DNA from: Sideroxyarcus sp.
Lineage (GTDB): Bacteria > Pseudomonadota > Gammaproteobacteria > Burkholderiales > Gallionellaceae
Length of the DNA stretch: 32,481 nucleotides
Assembly (NCBI GenBank): GCA_030652215.1
Contig: JAUSBC010000121.1
Location: 1-32,481, forward strand
Direction: 5' to 3'
The notes beneath the pieces were generated by a model. The model saw only the letters and a list, made by a program, of their open reading frames with translations. It made no database searches and was not told the origin of the DNA. Positions within the stretch are counted from its first letter, which is position 1, and every line of letters begins with the position of its first letter. Shown here one piece after another: positions 8,101 through 14,844 of the stretch. The translations under genes and the position numbers were made by a program.

Positions 8101-9348
8101 ATGGCCCTCAACGCGCGCCGCCTGCAATCGGCTCCCGTCTATCTGCTGGGCGCGGGTCTTGTGCTGGCGATATACGGATTCCTGTTCCCGGCGTTGAACT
8201 GGCCGGACGAATTCCGCAACGTGCAACTGCTGCAGCGTGCCAGCGAAGGCGGCTATGCCTTCCTCTACGGGCATTTCGCCAACTCGGTTGTGGCCGTCGC
8301 CAACGCGCTGTTCGACCTGAACGAACTGGGCGACGTGCGCGGCGTCGTGCAGCAAAGCAGCGGCTTCCAGATGATCAATGGCGACCTGCGCTACAGGACC
8401 GTCGCGGACGTGCCCGCCGTCTACTATTTCGCCAAGTTCGCCAATCTCATGCTGGCCGGCGTGTTCGCCGCATGCATGGTGCTGTACCTGAGCGGCGCGC
8501 GCAGGCAGAGTCCGTCCGCAGATAGCGACGTGCGCGTGTTCCTGCTGTCGTTGTGCTTTCCCTCGGTGGCCTACGGCGTCATGCAGATATCCACCGACAT
8601 CCTGTTCACCCTGTTCTCGCTGGTACCGTTCTTCCTGCGCAGCAGGGCAGCCTCCTTCTGGTTCGCACTGCTCATGGCGCTGTTGGTCGTCGAAGACCGG
8701 GGTTTCCTGCTGCTGTCGGCCTTCGTGCTGCTGCGCGAGTTTTATGGCGCACTGCTGCTGCACAGAATCGCCCCGGCCGGCTGGGGCAAGCGCCTGGGTT
8801 GGCTGCTGTTCATCGCGTCGTCCATCATCGCGGCGGCCTGGCTCGCATCGCACCTGTTTACCAACGCCGCGTACCTGAATCGCATATTCCCCGGCCTTGG
8901 CGATGGCGTCGCGCTGGCGCTCGAATACACGCATATCAAGTCGTACAACATCGCCGCCAGCCTGGTCATCTTCTATGCGGGCTTCATCCTCATGCCGGGC
9001 GCAACCGAATTCTTCGCCGCCATGTTGCCGCTGTACCTGCTGCTGCTGTTCGCAGCCGTGCGCTTCCTCGCGTACTGCCTGTCCGGCCGCTACGGCGAAG
9101 AAGGCGACAGGGCGTTCATCGCCCTGCTGTCCGTACTCACGGTGTTCTTCTTCCTGACCGGTGTCGTGCATGTGTTCGAATCGGGCCGCTATTACCTGTA
9201 CCTGGTGCCGTACCTGGTGCACGCGCTGCTGGCGGGTGCGTTGCGCTTAAGGGGAACCGGCGTGAGGCCGGAGTGGGCAATGCAGTTCGGCTTCACCCTG
9301 ATCGCAGTCGGGGTCACGCTGCTGGCGTATTTGCCGAGGGTGGGGTGA
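8101..9348 (+). CDS. Multi-pass membrane protein, candidate polymerase or GT-C glycosyltransferase
   Basis: The product has 415 residues with roughly 10-11 hydrophobic segments and no soluble domain. After the first membrane helix comes the loop NWPDEFRNVQ; an acidic pair in the first external loop is usual for GT-C lipid-linked glycosyltransferases. Long periplasmic-type loops and position next to the flippase would also suit a Wzy-type polymerase. I do not recognise a defining Wzy motif, so the function stays open between these two. ATG 8101 follows the flippase stop by 2 bases, with aggata upstream as a weak ribosome binding site, so coupled translation is likely. This is the only candidate polymerase in the window. 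Confidence 0.65.
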   Translation: MALNARRLQSAPVYLLGAGLVLAIYGFLFPALNWPDEFRNVQLLQRASEGGYAFLYGHFANSVVAVANALFDLNELGDVRGVVQQSSGFQMINGDLRYRTVADVPAVYYFAKFANLMLAGVFAACMVLYLSGARRQSPSADSDVRVFLLSLCFPSVAYGVMQISTDILFTLFSLVPFFLRSRAASFWFALLMALLVVEDRGFLLLSAFVLLREFYGALLLHRIAPAGWGKRLGWLLFIASSIIAAAWLASHLFTNAAYLNRIFPGLGDGVALALEYTHIKSYNIAASLVIFYAGFILMPGATEFFAAMLPLYLLLLFAAVRFLAYCLSGRYGEEGDRAFIALLSVLTVFFFLTGVVHVFESGRYYLYLVPYLVHALLAGALRLRGTGVRPEWAMQFGFTLIAVGVTLLAYLPRVG

Positions 9349-9363
9349 GGTGCGAAAGATTGC

Positions 9364-9381
9364 GGGCGAATAAATTCGCCC
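9364..9381. repeat. Small perfect hairpin ggGCGAAT-aa-ATTCGCcc
   Basis: GGGCGAAT (9364-9371) and ATTCGCCC (9374-9381) are exact inverted copies with a 2-base centre, just after the membrane protein stop. There is no T-run, so a dispersed repeat is more likely than a terminator. Confidence 0.55.
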
Positions 9382-9406
9382 CTACCGAAGCAACACAGCC
9401 ACAGAT

Positions 9407-9488
9407 GTAGGTTGGGCAAAGCGAAGCGTGCCCAACACCAATAAGCATGCCTTCATTTGTTGGGCACGCTGCGCTCTGCCCAACCTAC
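9407..9488. repeat. Palindromic repeat, 'gtaggttgggc' family, short form
   Basis: It begins gtaggttgggcaaagcg and ends in the inverted sequence tctgcccaacctac, with a short spacer containing tgccttcattt. It separates the membrane protein from the sulfotransferase. Confidence 0.9.
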
Positions 9489-9494
9489 GCACTG

Positions 9495-9523
9495 CGTGGG
9501 CACGAAACGCGTGCCCACCCTAC
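9495..9523. repeat. Half-element of the 'gtagggtgggcac' family
   Basis: gtgggcacgaaa...cgtgcccaccctac forms an arm pair lacking the full outer left end, directly abutting the preceding palindrome. It is probably a truncated copy. Confidence 0.65.
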
Positions 9524-9648
9524 CCGCCGTGTACGCGCGCCCTACGTATTGTCATACCGGAGGAGGAAGGTATCCAACTGATTACCAATTTCCCGCGAAA
9601 GTGGGACAACGCCTGTTGATGGATAGTGCACTGACAAGGAGAATCACC

Positions 9649-10509
9649 ATGGTCGATTTCATTTTTCTGGGCCCGAGCAAAACCGCCTCAACCTGGATCT
9701 TCGAGGTGCTGCGTCCGCATCCCCAGTTGTTCGTGCCGGCCAGCAAGGACATCTATTTTTTCGACAAATATTTCGAGCGCGGCGTTGCCTGGTATGAGCG
9801 CTTCTTCAGCGATGCGCCGGAGGGGTGCGCGTGCGGGGAATTGAGCCACGACTATTTTTCAAGCGAGCAGGCGATCCGGCGCATCCATGCCTATGATCCC
9901 GACATCAAGCTCATCTGCTGCCTGCGTAACCCTTTCGAGCGCGCCTATTCGTCGTACCAGCACCTGGTGCGCGTCGGGCTGTGCTCGGGCAGCTTCGAGA
10001 CCGCACTGAAAGAGTTTCCGTTCATCGTTGACGAAGGCCGGTATCACACCAATCTTTGCCAGATACTTGCGTGCTTCGACCGCGCTTCCGTGCTGGTGCT
10101 CGACTTCGACGAACTGGAGGCGGACCCGCGCCGCTTTGCGCGCAGGATATTCAGCTTCCTGCAGGTGGACGAGGATTTTGTCCCCGACGTGCTGGACAAG
10201 AAAATCAATACGGCGCGCCGGCCCCGCAGCAAGCTGCTGGCGCGCATGGCGAAGCAGGCAGCGCTGCTGATCCGCAAATTGGGCTACCCGAATCTGCTCG
10301 GCAGGCTGAAGCACAGCCGCCTGATCAACCGCATCGTCTACCGGCCGGACGCTGAAGGTGCAAAGCAGGCGACGCCGCAGCGGGTCTATCCCGATCATCT
10401 GGTCCGTCTTTACCACAACGAACTCGACGAACTCTCCCTGCTGCTGCAAACCGATTATTCCAAGTGGCGGCTATTCCCGGACAAACAGGAGCAAATCTCA
10501 TGGCGATAA
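9649..10509 (+). CDS. PAPS-dependent sulfotransferase
   Basis: Transfers sulfuryl groups from PAPS to a sugar hydroxyl, probably on the lipid-linked repeat unit or nascent polymer. ATG 9649 follows the ribosome binding site aaggag; the product is 286 residues, a normal single-domain size. The 5'-phosphosulfate-binding loop GPSKTASTW is at residues 8-16 and the 3'-phosphate-binding motif RNPFERAYSS starts at R93, with the key Ser at 101. The late KxxxxxY/P...L region (QRVYPDHLVRLYHNELDEL) also fits the family. With the APS kinase at 4562 it forms a PAPS supply-and-use pair inside one locus. Its last 10 bases overlap the next gene. Confidence 0.88.
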   Translation: MVDFIFLGPSKTASTWIFEVLRPHPQLFVPASKDIYFFDKYFERGVAWYERFFSDAPEGCACGELSHDYFSSEQAIRRIHAYDPDIKLICCLRNPFERAYSSYQHLVRVGLCSGSFETALKEFPFIVDEGRYHTNLCQILACFDRASVLVLDFDELEADPRRFARRIFSFLQVDEDFVPDVLDKKINTARRPRSKLLARMAKQAALLIRKLGYPNLLGRLKHSRLINRIVYRPDAEGAKQATPQRVYPDHLVRLYHNELDELSLLLQTDYSKWRLFPDKQEQISWR

Positions 10510-11450
10510 ACATGGATAAGGTCGGCTTGTGCGTACCCACGCTGAACGCGGGTGCCGCGTGGACCGGCTGGCTGGCTGCCTGGGCAACCCAGCTCGCCAA
10601 GCCGCGCGCGCTGGTGATCGATTCCGGCTCGGACGATGCGACAGTCGATCTCGCGGTCGCGGCGGGTCTGCGGGTGTGCTGCATCTCGCGGCGCTCCTTC
10701 AACCACGGCGGCACGCGCCAGATGGCGGTGGGCATGTTGCCGGATGCGGAGTTCATCGTGTTCCTCACTCAGGACGCCGTGCTCGCCACGCCGCGCTCCA
10801 TTGCCAACCTGCTGTTGGCCTTCGACGATCCGGCGGTGGGCGCGGTATGCGGCAGGCAATTGCCGCGCCCGGGCGGCGGCGCCATCGGCGCGCATGGCAG
10901 GCTGTTCAACTACCCGGCCGCCGATGCAGTCAGGACGGCCGCCGACATTCCCACCCTGGGCATCAAGACCGCCTTCCTGTCCAACTCGTTCGCGGCCTAC
11001 CGCAGATCCGCGCTGATGTCCGTCGGCGGCTTTCCCGGCAACGTCGTTTTCGGCGAGGACATGTGCGTGGCGGCACGCATGCTGCTCGCGGGCTGGAAGA
11101 TCGCCTACTGTGCCGATGCGCAGGTATATCACTCGCACGACTACAGCCCGGTGCAGGAATTCAGGCGCTACTTCGACGTCGGCGTTATGCACGCGCGCGA
11201 GCAATGGCTGCTCAAACGATTCGGCAAACCCGAAGGCGAGGGCGCACGTTTCGTGCGCTCGGAAACGGCCTACCTGTGGAAGCATGCGCCGCACCTGATT
11301 CCACTGGCGTGGCTGGGCACGCTGTGCAAACTTGCCGGTTATCGCATGGGCATGGCGGAAGTCGCCTTGCCCCTGTGGCTGAAAATTCGGCTTGGCATAC
11401 GCCCCTGCAACTGGAAGAAACACGAGTATTCGCGCAGGGCGAAAGCGTGA
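10500..11450 (+). CDS. Family 2 glycosyltransferase (rhamnosyltransferase-like)
   Basis: Cytoplasmic or membrane-associated GT-A enzyme adding a sugar from a nucleotide donor to the growing lipid-linked unit. ATG 10500 overlaps the sulfotransferase end by 10 bases and has caggag 8 bases upstream. The product has 316 residues. The nucleotide-binding start is VGLCVPTLNAG, followed by VIDSGSDDAT. FNHGGTRQ is typical of rhamnosyltransferase-like GT2 proteins, and the acidic motif LTQDAV stands in the DxD position. GEDMCVAARMLLAGWKIAYCADA is the acceptor-side ED motif. It is the only clear soluble glycosyltransferase here, so others must be encoded elsewhere unless the repeat unit is very small. 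Confidence 0.85.
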   Translation: MAINMDKVGLCVPTLNAGAAWTGWLAAWATQLAKPRALVIDSGSDDATVDLAVAAGLRVCCISRRSFNHGGTRQMAVGMLPDAEFIVFLTQDAVLATPRSIANLLLAFDDPAVGAVCGRQLPRPGGGAIGAHGRLFNYPAADAVRTAADIPTLGIKTAFLSNSFAAYRRSALMSVGGFPGNVVFGEDMCVAARMLLAGWKIAYCADAQVYHSHDYSPVQEFRRYFDVGVMHAREQWLLKRFGKPEGEGARFVRSETAYLWKHAPHLIPLAWLGTLCKLAGYRMGMAEVALPLWLKIRLGIRPCNWKKHEYSRRAKA

Positions 11451-11503
11451 CGGACAGCGCTGCGCGTGGAGTCGATCCCCCCGTATGCCGATGCTTTCAT
11501 TTT

Positions 11504-11589
11504 GTTGGGCACGCTACGCTTCCCCCGCAAGGGGGAGGCCGATGGGTCCCAACGGCTGCGCCGTTACCCATTCGCTCTGCCCAACCTAC
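11504..11589. repeat. Long arm of a 'gtaggttgggc' palindrome, inverted orientation, incomplete
   Basis: Runs gttgggcacgctacgcttccc...attcgctctgcccaacctac. It is the reverse complement of the long arm of the copy at 16687-16822. The following bases (tattgttcaggccagcaacgtagcccgcgtgaagcatcgcg) are the inverted form of the left flank at 16640-16686 and 29295-29339. The repeat unit is therefore larger than the palindrome itself. Confidence 0.8.
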
Positions 11590-11695
11590 TATTGTTCAGG
11601 CCAGCAACGTAGCCCGCGTGAAGCATCGCGCAAGCTGCATCCGGGCCAGGGCTTGCTGAACGAACAGACAAGCCTGCGCCTGGAGTCGATCCCTC

Positions 11696-11788
11696 GTAGG
11701 TTGGGCAAAGCGCAGCGTGCCCAACAAAACTGAGAGACCGATATCGTTTGTCATGTTGGGCACAGCCTTCGGCTTTTGCCCAACCTAC
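11696..11788. repeat. Palindromic repeat, 'gtaggttgggc' family, short form with altered centre
   Basis: Starts gtaggttgggcaaagcgcag and ends ggcttttgcccaacctac, with a spacer of about 40 bases. The right inner arm reads cagccttcggctt instead of cgctacgctt. Confidence 0.85.
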
Positions 11789-11805
11789 GCCTGATGCTTT
11801 CATTT

Positions 11806-11835
11806 GTTGGGCACGCTACGCTTTGCCCAACCTAC
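11806..11835. repeat. Half-element of the 'gtaggttgggc' family
   Basis: gttgggcacgctacgc...gcccaacctac followed by tattgatccggccagca, the inverted flank seen beside other copies. It is a truncated copy lying 17 bases after the previous one. Confidence 0.75.
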
Positions 11836-11915
11836 TATTGATCCGGCCAGCACCGTAAATACACGCCCATGCATTCTGTATCTGCACTGCGGGAAGGCAA
11901 GCAGTTCCGCACGGA

Positions 11916-11941
11916 GGCGTAGTGAGAAACGCCTTTTTTTT
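11916..11941 (+). terminator. Rho-independent terminator candidate
   Basis: GGCGT (11916-11920) pairs with ACGCC (11929-11933) over an 8-base loop and is followed at once by eight T residues. The stem is short, but the T-run is the clearest in the window. It would end transcription arriving from the glycosyltransferase side, so the priming transferase at 12106 should have its own promoter in 11942-12090. Confidence 0.6.
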
Positions 11942-12105
11942 CACGCCCGATTACACAATTCAACCTGAGCATAATAAGGAGGTCTGCATATTTATCGCGG
12001 GTCGTTCCTTGCGCAATATGACGTCACGAAAATGCGGCGGAGATCCGGATGCGGTACGGATCTTCCGACATTTGATCGACAGTCAATTTTGTTCAGGAGA
12101 GCGAT

Positions 12106-12990
12106 ATGGGCAGTCCAATGCGGAGCAAGCTCGAACTTGTACCGAAGTTGCATGAAGAATCTGCCGCGACACACGCGCGTCCGGCATCCGCACCGGAACG
12201 GGTGCTGTTTTTGGTTCCCGCAGAATCAGACGACAAGCACAGTGGAGCGATGCCGCGTGCGCTCGGCAGGATACGGAGCGCGGGTTACCGTCTCTTGAAA
12301 CAATCGCTGGATCTGGTACTGGGGTCGATTCTGTTGTGCTGTTCGCTGCCCGTCATCATCGCCGCTGCAATCGCCATCAGGGTGGAAAGCAGGGGGAACC
12401 CGTTCTTCATTCAGCCACGCCTCGGCCTGAACGGGAAGATGTTCGGGATATTCAAGTTGCGCAGCATGTACATTGATGCGCGCGAACGTTTTCCGGAAGT
12501 AGGCGACTTCGGCAAGGACTTCATCAAACATGGCGGCCTCGATTTCCATGTGCACCGTGATCGCGATCCGCGCATCACCCGTGTTGGAAGTTTCATCCGC
12601 AAGACCAGCATCGACGAATTGCCCAATTTCCTGAATGTCGTCCTCGGCAGCATGTCGCTGGTCGGCCCGCGGCCGGAGACTTCCGATCTGGCCGTACTCT
12701 ACGGCGACTGTCTCGACAAGTATCTTTCCGTGAAACCCGGCGTCACCTGCAAGTCCAAAGTGTCGGGGCGCGACCGGCTGACCAAGGAGGAGACGATACG
12801 CATCGACCTTGCCTATATCGAAAACAGAAGCACCGTCACGGACCTGAAGATCCTGTGGGAGACCTTCTGGTGCGTGCTCTGGTGCCGGAATGTGGTCGGG
12901 GAAAACCCGGTCATAGCGCACAAGCCCCACACGGATGAACTGAATGAATCCGCCCAGCTCTGCATCGCAAATGCAGACAAGCAAGCGTGA
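12106..12990 (+). CDS. Undecaprenyl-phosphate sugar-1-phosphate transferase (priming enzyme)
   Basis: Starts repeat-unit assembly by moving a sugar-1-phosphate from a nucleotide sugar to undecaprenyl phosphate at the inner membrane. ATG 12106 follows caggaga; the product has 294 residues. A divergent, probably cytoplasmic N-terminus of about 60 residues precedes one hydrophobic segment (LVLGSILLCCSLPVIIAAAI). The catalytic PF02397-type domain follows: RLGLNGKMFGIFKLRSMY, then TRVGSFIRKTSIDELP from about residue 159, then SLVGPRPE. It is the short single-helix type, not the five-helix WbaP/WcaJ type. It lies 655 bases after the glycosyltransferase, behind several repeats and a terminator, so it is probably transcribed separately from the main operon. 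Confidence 0.9.
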   Translation: MGSPMRSKLELVPKLHEESAATHARPASAPERVLFLVPAESDDKHSGAMPRALGRIRSAGYRLLKQSLDLVLGSILLCCSLPVIIAAAIAIRVESRGNPFFIQPRLGLNGKMFGIFKLRSMYIDARERFPEVGDFGKDFIKHGGLDFHVHRDRDPRITRVGSFIRKTSIDELPNFLNVVLGSMSLVGPRPETSDLAVLYGDCLDKYLSVKPGVTCKSKVSGRDRLTKEETIRIDLAYIENRSTVTDLKILWETFWCVLWCRNVVGENPVIAHKPHTDELNESAQLCIANADKQA

Positions 12991-13014
12991 CCCGAGCTGG
13001 GCCAGGTTCCATAC

Positions 13015-13096
13015 GTAGCCCGGATGGAATGAAATGGAATCCGGGATTGCTGGATACGCGCAAATCCCCGGATTGCGCTGCGCTTCATCCGGGCTA
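13015..13096. repeat. Palindromic repeat, 'gtagcccggat...atccgggctac' family
   Basis: The left end gtagcccggatggaatg pairs with the right end cttcatccgggctac. Inner arms aatccggg and ccccggatt add further pairing. The sequence family is distinct from the 'gtaggttgggc' element that follows. Confidence 0.85.
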
Positions 13097-13119
13097 CTTA
13101 ACTGCGGTCATGTATTCAT

Positions 13120-13251
13120 GTAGGTTGGGCAGAGCGAATGGGTAACGGCGCAGCCGTTGGGACCCATCGGCCTCCCCCTTGCGGGGGAAGCGTAGCGTGC
13201 CCAACAGGCATCGTTGTCAATGTTGGGCACGCTACGCTTTGCCCAACCTAC
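13120..13251. repeat. Palindromic repeat, 'gtaggttgggc' family, long form
   Basis: Carries the inner block (gcgaatgggtaacggcgcag...ccccttgcgggggaag) between the left end gtaggttgggcagagc and the short right arm ending gcccaacctac. The spacer caggcatcgttgtcaatg is the inverted form of the centre of the short copy at 4415-4490. Confidence 0.9.
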
Positions 13252-13741
13252 GCATCTGTTCCGGCCTGTACTCGCTCTACCCATCCCGAATCGAATGCGG
13301 TCGCCCGGCGACCGCGTCATTCCGCCTGTCCCGATATTTGCGGTTAACGGTACTAAGTACGCTACTGCGCACCCTGTAGTTTTGGGGTGCGCAAGGTGCG
13401 GGTTTATTACTGTGAAAATAGAGCGGACGCCTGATTTTTACTACAGGCAACTCTCTGTAACCTTGCGCCAACAAGTCGGTAAGCCCTTTCAGGAAAGGCA
13501 TTTGGAAGGGGGTCGGATGTAGCCGTCGCCTGTGCAGGGTTGTAGTCACGCGATGGTTTTAGCGGATGTGCATGGCGGAAGGTGGCGACCGTTTGCGAAG
13601 AGAAACAGGGTTGCCTTCCCGCCAACCTCCCGGCAGGGACATGGTGGCGCGATTCGACGAAATATCCGGCAATTGTTTCTGGTGCGGCAAGCAGTCCATC
13701 TGGTGCAAAGGCACCGTCAACCACAAAACGGAGGGATTATC
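13252..13741 (+). other. 490-base gene-free leader upstream of the HAF lipoprotein
   Basis: No convincing gene. The stretch contains a hairpin GCCTG(10 nt)CAGGC near 13430 and the phrase ctctgtaaccttgcgccaac near 13455. That phrase resembles the ctccgtaaccttg(g)cc(c)aa core of the two related leaders at 23471 and 26839. I could not match it to a riboswitch class I know. It ends in the cggaggg ribosome binding site of the next gene. Confidence 0.45.
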
Positions 13742-14812
13742 ATGAATAGATACACCATCGCATACCAACTGGCCATGGCAGGCTTGCTGGGATTGAGCAC
13801 GGTGATCGCAGGTTGCGGCGGCAGCTCGACCACCAGCACCCCCGGCACTCCCATCACCCCGTCCACCGGCGTCACGACGACGCTATTGGGCGGCACGGGC
13901 GGCGGCACCTTCAGCGCTGCAGTCTCGATCAACAACGGCGGCTTGATCGTCGGCAGCTATGACGTCGGCACCATGCAGGCCGCCAAGTGGGATGTCGCCA
14001 ATCCAAGCTTCCCGCAGGTCGGGCTGCTGCCGCTCACCGGCGGAAATTACAGTGCCGCCTACAGCATCAACGATGCCAGCATCACGGTGGGCGAGGCGAA
14101 CGACGCGCCGGCCGGCATCATCAAGGCGGTCACCTGGGCGGCAGGTTCGACCGCAGCGGTCACCCTGAACCAGGACACCTTGACGGGCAACAACGCGGCC
14201 TATGGCATCAACGCGACCAATATGGCGGTGGGCGAGGCGGACATCGGCGGCGTCACGACGGCGGTGCTATGGTCGTCGCTCACTGCGGCACCGGTCACGC
14301 TTGCACACCTCGGCACGGTCACTCCTTGCTCTTCTGCCTACTTCATCAGCAATGAAGGTGTGATCGCGGGCGAGTCGCGCGACGATGCAGGCGTGCTGCA
14401 GGCGGTGGTCTGGAAACCGACCAACGGGGTATACGGCGCACCGCTGCTGTTGGCCAAACTGGCTGACAACCAGGCGGGCAGCGTGGCACTGGGCGTGGAT
14501 GCCAACGGCAACGTTGTGGGCGAAGCCGAACTTGCCGACGGCGTACTGCACGGCATGGTATGGGACGCGGCGGGTGCCAAGGTGAGCGATCTTGGCGCAG
14601 CCACCTCGGCGCAGGCCATCAACAACATCGACCGCATCGTCGGATTTGTGGATGCCCTGAGCGGCGTGGAACATGCCGCGATCTGGAGCCGGACCAACAT
14701 TTCCGACAAACGCGTGATCGACCCGACCAGCCAGGCATTCGGCGTCAACAATGCCTCGACCTTCGTCGGCGTCAAGGACAACCACGCCTTCGTCGCCAAG
14801 TCCACATTCTAA
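13742..14812 (+). CDS. HAF-repeat lipoprotein
   Basis: Secreted, probably lipid-anchored protein of unknown function. ATG 13742 follows cggaggg. The product has 356 residues with a signal peptide and lipobox ending at C25 (STVIAGC), then a Thr/Pro/Gly-rich linker. The rest is at least seven degenerate repeats of the HAF/beta-propeller-like type, each centred on a [AS]xxIN...xVGxx core: AVSINNGGLIVGSY, AYSINDASITVGEA, AYGINATNMAVGEA, AYFISNEGVIAGES, ALGVDANGNVVGEA, AQAINNIDRIVGFV, AFGVNNASTFVGVK. No catalytic residues are recognised; a binding or structural surface role is likely. The next gene starts 32 bases downstream on the same strand, so the two probably share a transcript. Confidence 0.8.
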   Translation: MNRYTIAYQLAMAGLLGLSTVIAGCGGSSTTSTPGTPITPSTGVTTTLLGGTGGGTFSAAVSINNGGLIVGSYDVGTMQAAKWDVANPSFPQVGLLPLTGGNYSAAYSINDASITVGEANDAPAGIIKAVTWAAGSTAAVTLNQDTLTGNNAAYGINATNMAVGEADIGGVTTAVLWSSLTAAPVTLAHLGTVTPCSSAYFISNEGVIAGESRDDAGVLQAVVWKPTNGVYGAPLLLAKLADNQAGSVALGVDANGNVVGEAELADGVLHGMVWDAAGAKVSDLGAATSAQAINNIDRIVGFVDALSGVEHAAIWSRTNISDKRVIDPTSQAFGVNNASTFVGVKDNHAFVAKSTF

Positions 14813-14844
14813 TGGCCCCGTCCATACTTAAAAGGAGATACCCC

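Noticed and set aside
12019..12026. TGACGTCA palindrome
   Set aside because: An 8-mer of this kind can occur by chance; no second site or known bacterial regulator context.
11922..12155. 77-codon frame before the priming transferase and a taaggagg motif near 11975
   Set aside because: The Shine-Dalgarno-like motif has no start codon at a usable distance, and the frame crosses the terminator and the real start of the next gene.
13108..13379. Small frames around the palindrome at 13120
   Set aside because: They translate repeat sequence; the same peptides recur at every long-form palindrome.
13387..13741. Possible riboswitch (c-di-GMP, cobalamin, Mn-type)
   Set aside because: I could not place any conserved core of these classes in the sequence; kept only as an unexplained leader.
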